Source: Mycobacterium sp. DL99
GTDB lineage: Bacteria; Actinomycetota; Actinomycetes; Mycobacteriales; Mycobacteriaceae
NCBI RefSeq assembly: GCF_004762045.1
Contig: NZ_SJOM01000007.1
Span: 1,561,969-1,625,968, forward strand
Reading direction: 5' to 3'
DNA length: 64,000 nt
The notes below the pieces were generated by a model that made no database searches, was not told the DNA's origin, and was given only the letters and a program-made list of their open reading frames with translations. Below are positions 62,973 to 64,000 of the stretch, piece after piece; the stretch's first letter is position 1; each line of letters starts with the position of its first letter. Position numbers and translations under genes: made by a program.

Positions 62973-64000
62973 ATGACGCTGACCGCCACCACCGCTTCGG
63001 CTGCCAAGAAGTCCACCTACCGGCCGCTGGAGTTGTTCGACACCGACCGGTTGCTCGATGCCGACGAACGCGAAATCGCCGCGACGGTCCGCAAGTTTGT
63101 CGATACCCGGCTGCGGCCCAACGTCGGGCAGTGGTTCGAATCGGCCACGCTGCCCCGGGAGCTGGCCAAGGAGTTCGGCAAGCTCGGCGTGCTCGGCATG
63201 CACCTTCAGGGTTACGGCTGCGCCGGCACCAACGCCGTCAGCTACGGCCTGGCGTGTATGGAGCTGGAAGCCGGCGACAGCGGGTTCCGCAGTTTCGTCT
63301 CCGTGCAGGGCTCGCTGTCGATGTTCTCGATCTACCGCTATGGATCCGAGGAACAGAAGGACGAATGGCTGCCCCGGCTGGCGGCCGGGGAGGCGATCGG
63401 TTGCTTCGGCCTGACCGAGCCCGACTTCGGTTCCAACCCCGCGGGCATGCGCACCCGCGCCCGCCGTGACGGTGCCGACTGGGTGCTCAACGGCACCAAG
63501 ATGTGGATCACCAACGGCAACCTCGCCGACGTGGCCACGGTCTGGGCGCAGACCGATGACGGCATCCGGGGGTTCCTGGTGCCCACCGACACCCCGGGAT
63601 TCACCGCCAACGAAATTCATCGCAAGCTGTCCCTGCGGGCCTCGGTGACCTCCGAGCTCGTGCTCGACAACGTGCGGCTCCCCGCTTCGGCGCAACTGCC
63701 GCTGGCCCAGGGACTGTCGGCCCCGCTGTCCTGCCTCAACGAGGCCCGGTTCGGCATCGTGTTCGGCTCACTCGGCGCGGCCCGCGACAGCCTGGAGACC
63801 GCGATCGACTACGCGGGCGCACGCGAGGTGTTCGACAAGCCGCTGACCAGCTACCAGCTCACCCAGGAAAAGCTGGCCAACATGACCGTCGAGCTCGGCA
63901 AGGGGATGCTGCTGGCGATCCAGCTGGGCCGCATCAAGGACGCCGAGGGCGTTCGGCCCGAGCAGATCAGCCTGGGCAAGCTCAACAATGTCCGCGAAGC
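62973..64000 (+). CDS. Glutaryl-CoA dehydrogenase-like acyl-CoA dehydrogenase (partial, 3' end beyond window)
   Basis: The first 342 codons of an FAD-dependent acyl-CoA dehydrogenase. It has FGLTEPDFGSNPAGMRTRA and WVLNGTKMWITNG (FAD loop). The segment QLTQEKLANMTVELGKGMLL and IQLGRIKDAEGVRPEQISL follows the glutaryl-CoA dehydrogenase group closely; the catalytic Glu region is outside the window. AGGAG lies 7 nt before ATG 62973. It is in an operon with gabT (34-bp gap). It would oxidise and decarboxylate glutaryl-CoA to crotonyl-CoA. Confidence 0.87.
   Translation, partial: MTLTATTASAAKKSTYRPLELFDTDRLLDADEREIAATVRKFVDTRLRPNVGQWFESATLPRELAKEFGKLGVLGMHLQGYGCAGTNAVSYGLACMELEAGDSGFRSFVSVQGSLSMFSIYRYGSEEQKDEWLPRLAAGEAIGCFGLTEPDFGSNPAGMRTRARRDGADWVLNGTKMWITNGNLADVATVWAQTDDGIRGFLVPTDTPGFTANEIHRKLSLRASVTSELVLDNVRLPASAQLPLAQGLSAPLSCLNEARFGIVFGSLGAARDSLETAIDYAGAREVFDKPLTSYQLTQEKLANMTVELGKGMLLAIQLGRIKDAEGVRPEQISLGKLNNVRE

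Overview
The window looks like chromosomal DNA of a non-tuberculous, probably rapidly growing mycobacterium (Mycolicibacterium type). The reasons are high GC, an ESX-4 type VII secretion locus next to rplM-rpsI-glmM, a KshA-type steroid oxygenase, an F420-dependent oxidoreductase, and a large amine-catabolic gene set. This is inference from gene content; no rRNA gene is present to confirm it.

Layout: (1) 1-6012, ESX-4: eccD4 (partial, minus strand), then eccC4, an Rv3446c-type protein, esxU and esxT. (2) 6030-18130, a block that separates esxT from rplM: a DEAD-box RNA helicase, a GAF/SARP-like regulator, acetaldehyde and alcohol dehydrogenases, the ethanolamine permease with EutB and EutC, a HAD lipoprotein and three small exported proteins. 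Ethanolamine would be imported and split by AdoCbl-dependent EutBC to ammonia and acetaldehyde, which AldB/AdhP oxidise or reduce. No microcompartment shell or EutA gene is visible. (3) 18316-23524: rplM-rpsI with a leader, a secreted protein, glmM, and a two-gene Rv3440c/Rv3439c-type unit with WXG/ESX character. Three copies of a GGGAAC-N17-CGTC-type promoter (two exact at -35, one 5/6) tie this unit to eccC4 and esxUT, as expected for a SigM-type ESX-4 regulon. (4) 23650-38118: KshA-like Rieske oxygenase, MocR and TetR regulators, a MacB-like ABC exporter, a class III cyclase/ATPase, a large LuxR regulator and an Rv3520c-like F420 enzyme.

(5) About 38.2-47.7 kb is an accessory, defence-type island. 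It has a complete Gabija pair (GajA OLD nuclease and GajB UvrD helicase), an IS6110-like IS3 remnant, an unknown 322-aa protein with weak HEPN-like motifs, and a compact cassette of three ORFs with ATGA-type stop/start overlaps: a B-box-like zinc-finger protein, a two-helix membrane protein and a Pro-rich peptide. Two direct repeats of about 80 bp flank the cassette. The right-hand repeat lies against the 3' end of a decayed aminoglycoside-phosphotransferase pseudogene. This cassette is the best candidate here for something undescribed.

(6) 47762-64000 is an amine/amino-acid catabolic region. A tight minus-strand operon (APC permease, P450, glutamine-synthetase-like ligase, cytosolic solute-binding protein, two gamma-glutamyl hydrolases, FMN/2Fe-2S reductase, aldehyde dehydrogenase) diverges from a GntR regulator and a cytosolic Cache protein. 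It is followed by a 115-kDa-class NAD glutamate dehydrogenase, gabT and a partial glutaryl-CoA dehydrogenase. The composition fits degradation of a cyclic or primary amine through gamma-glutamylated intermediates to GABA/5-aminovalerate, glutarate and glutaryl-CoA; the substrate is an inference.
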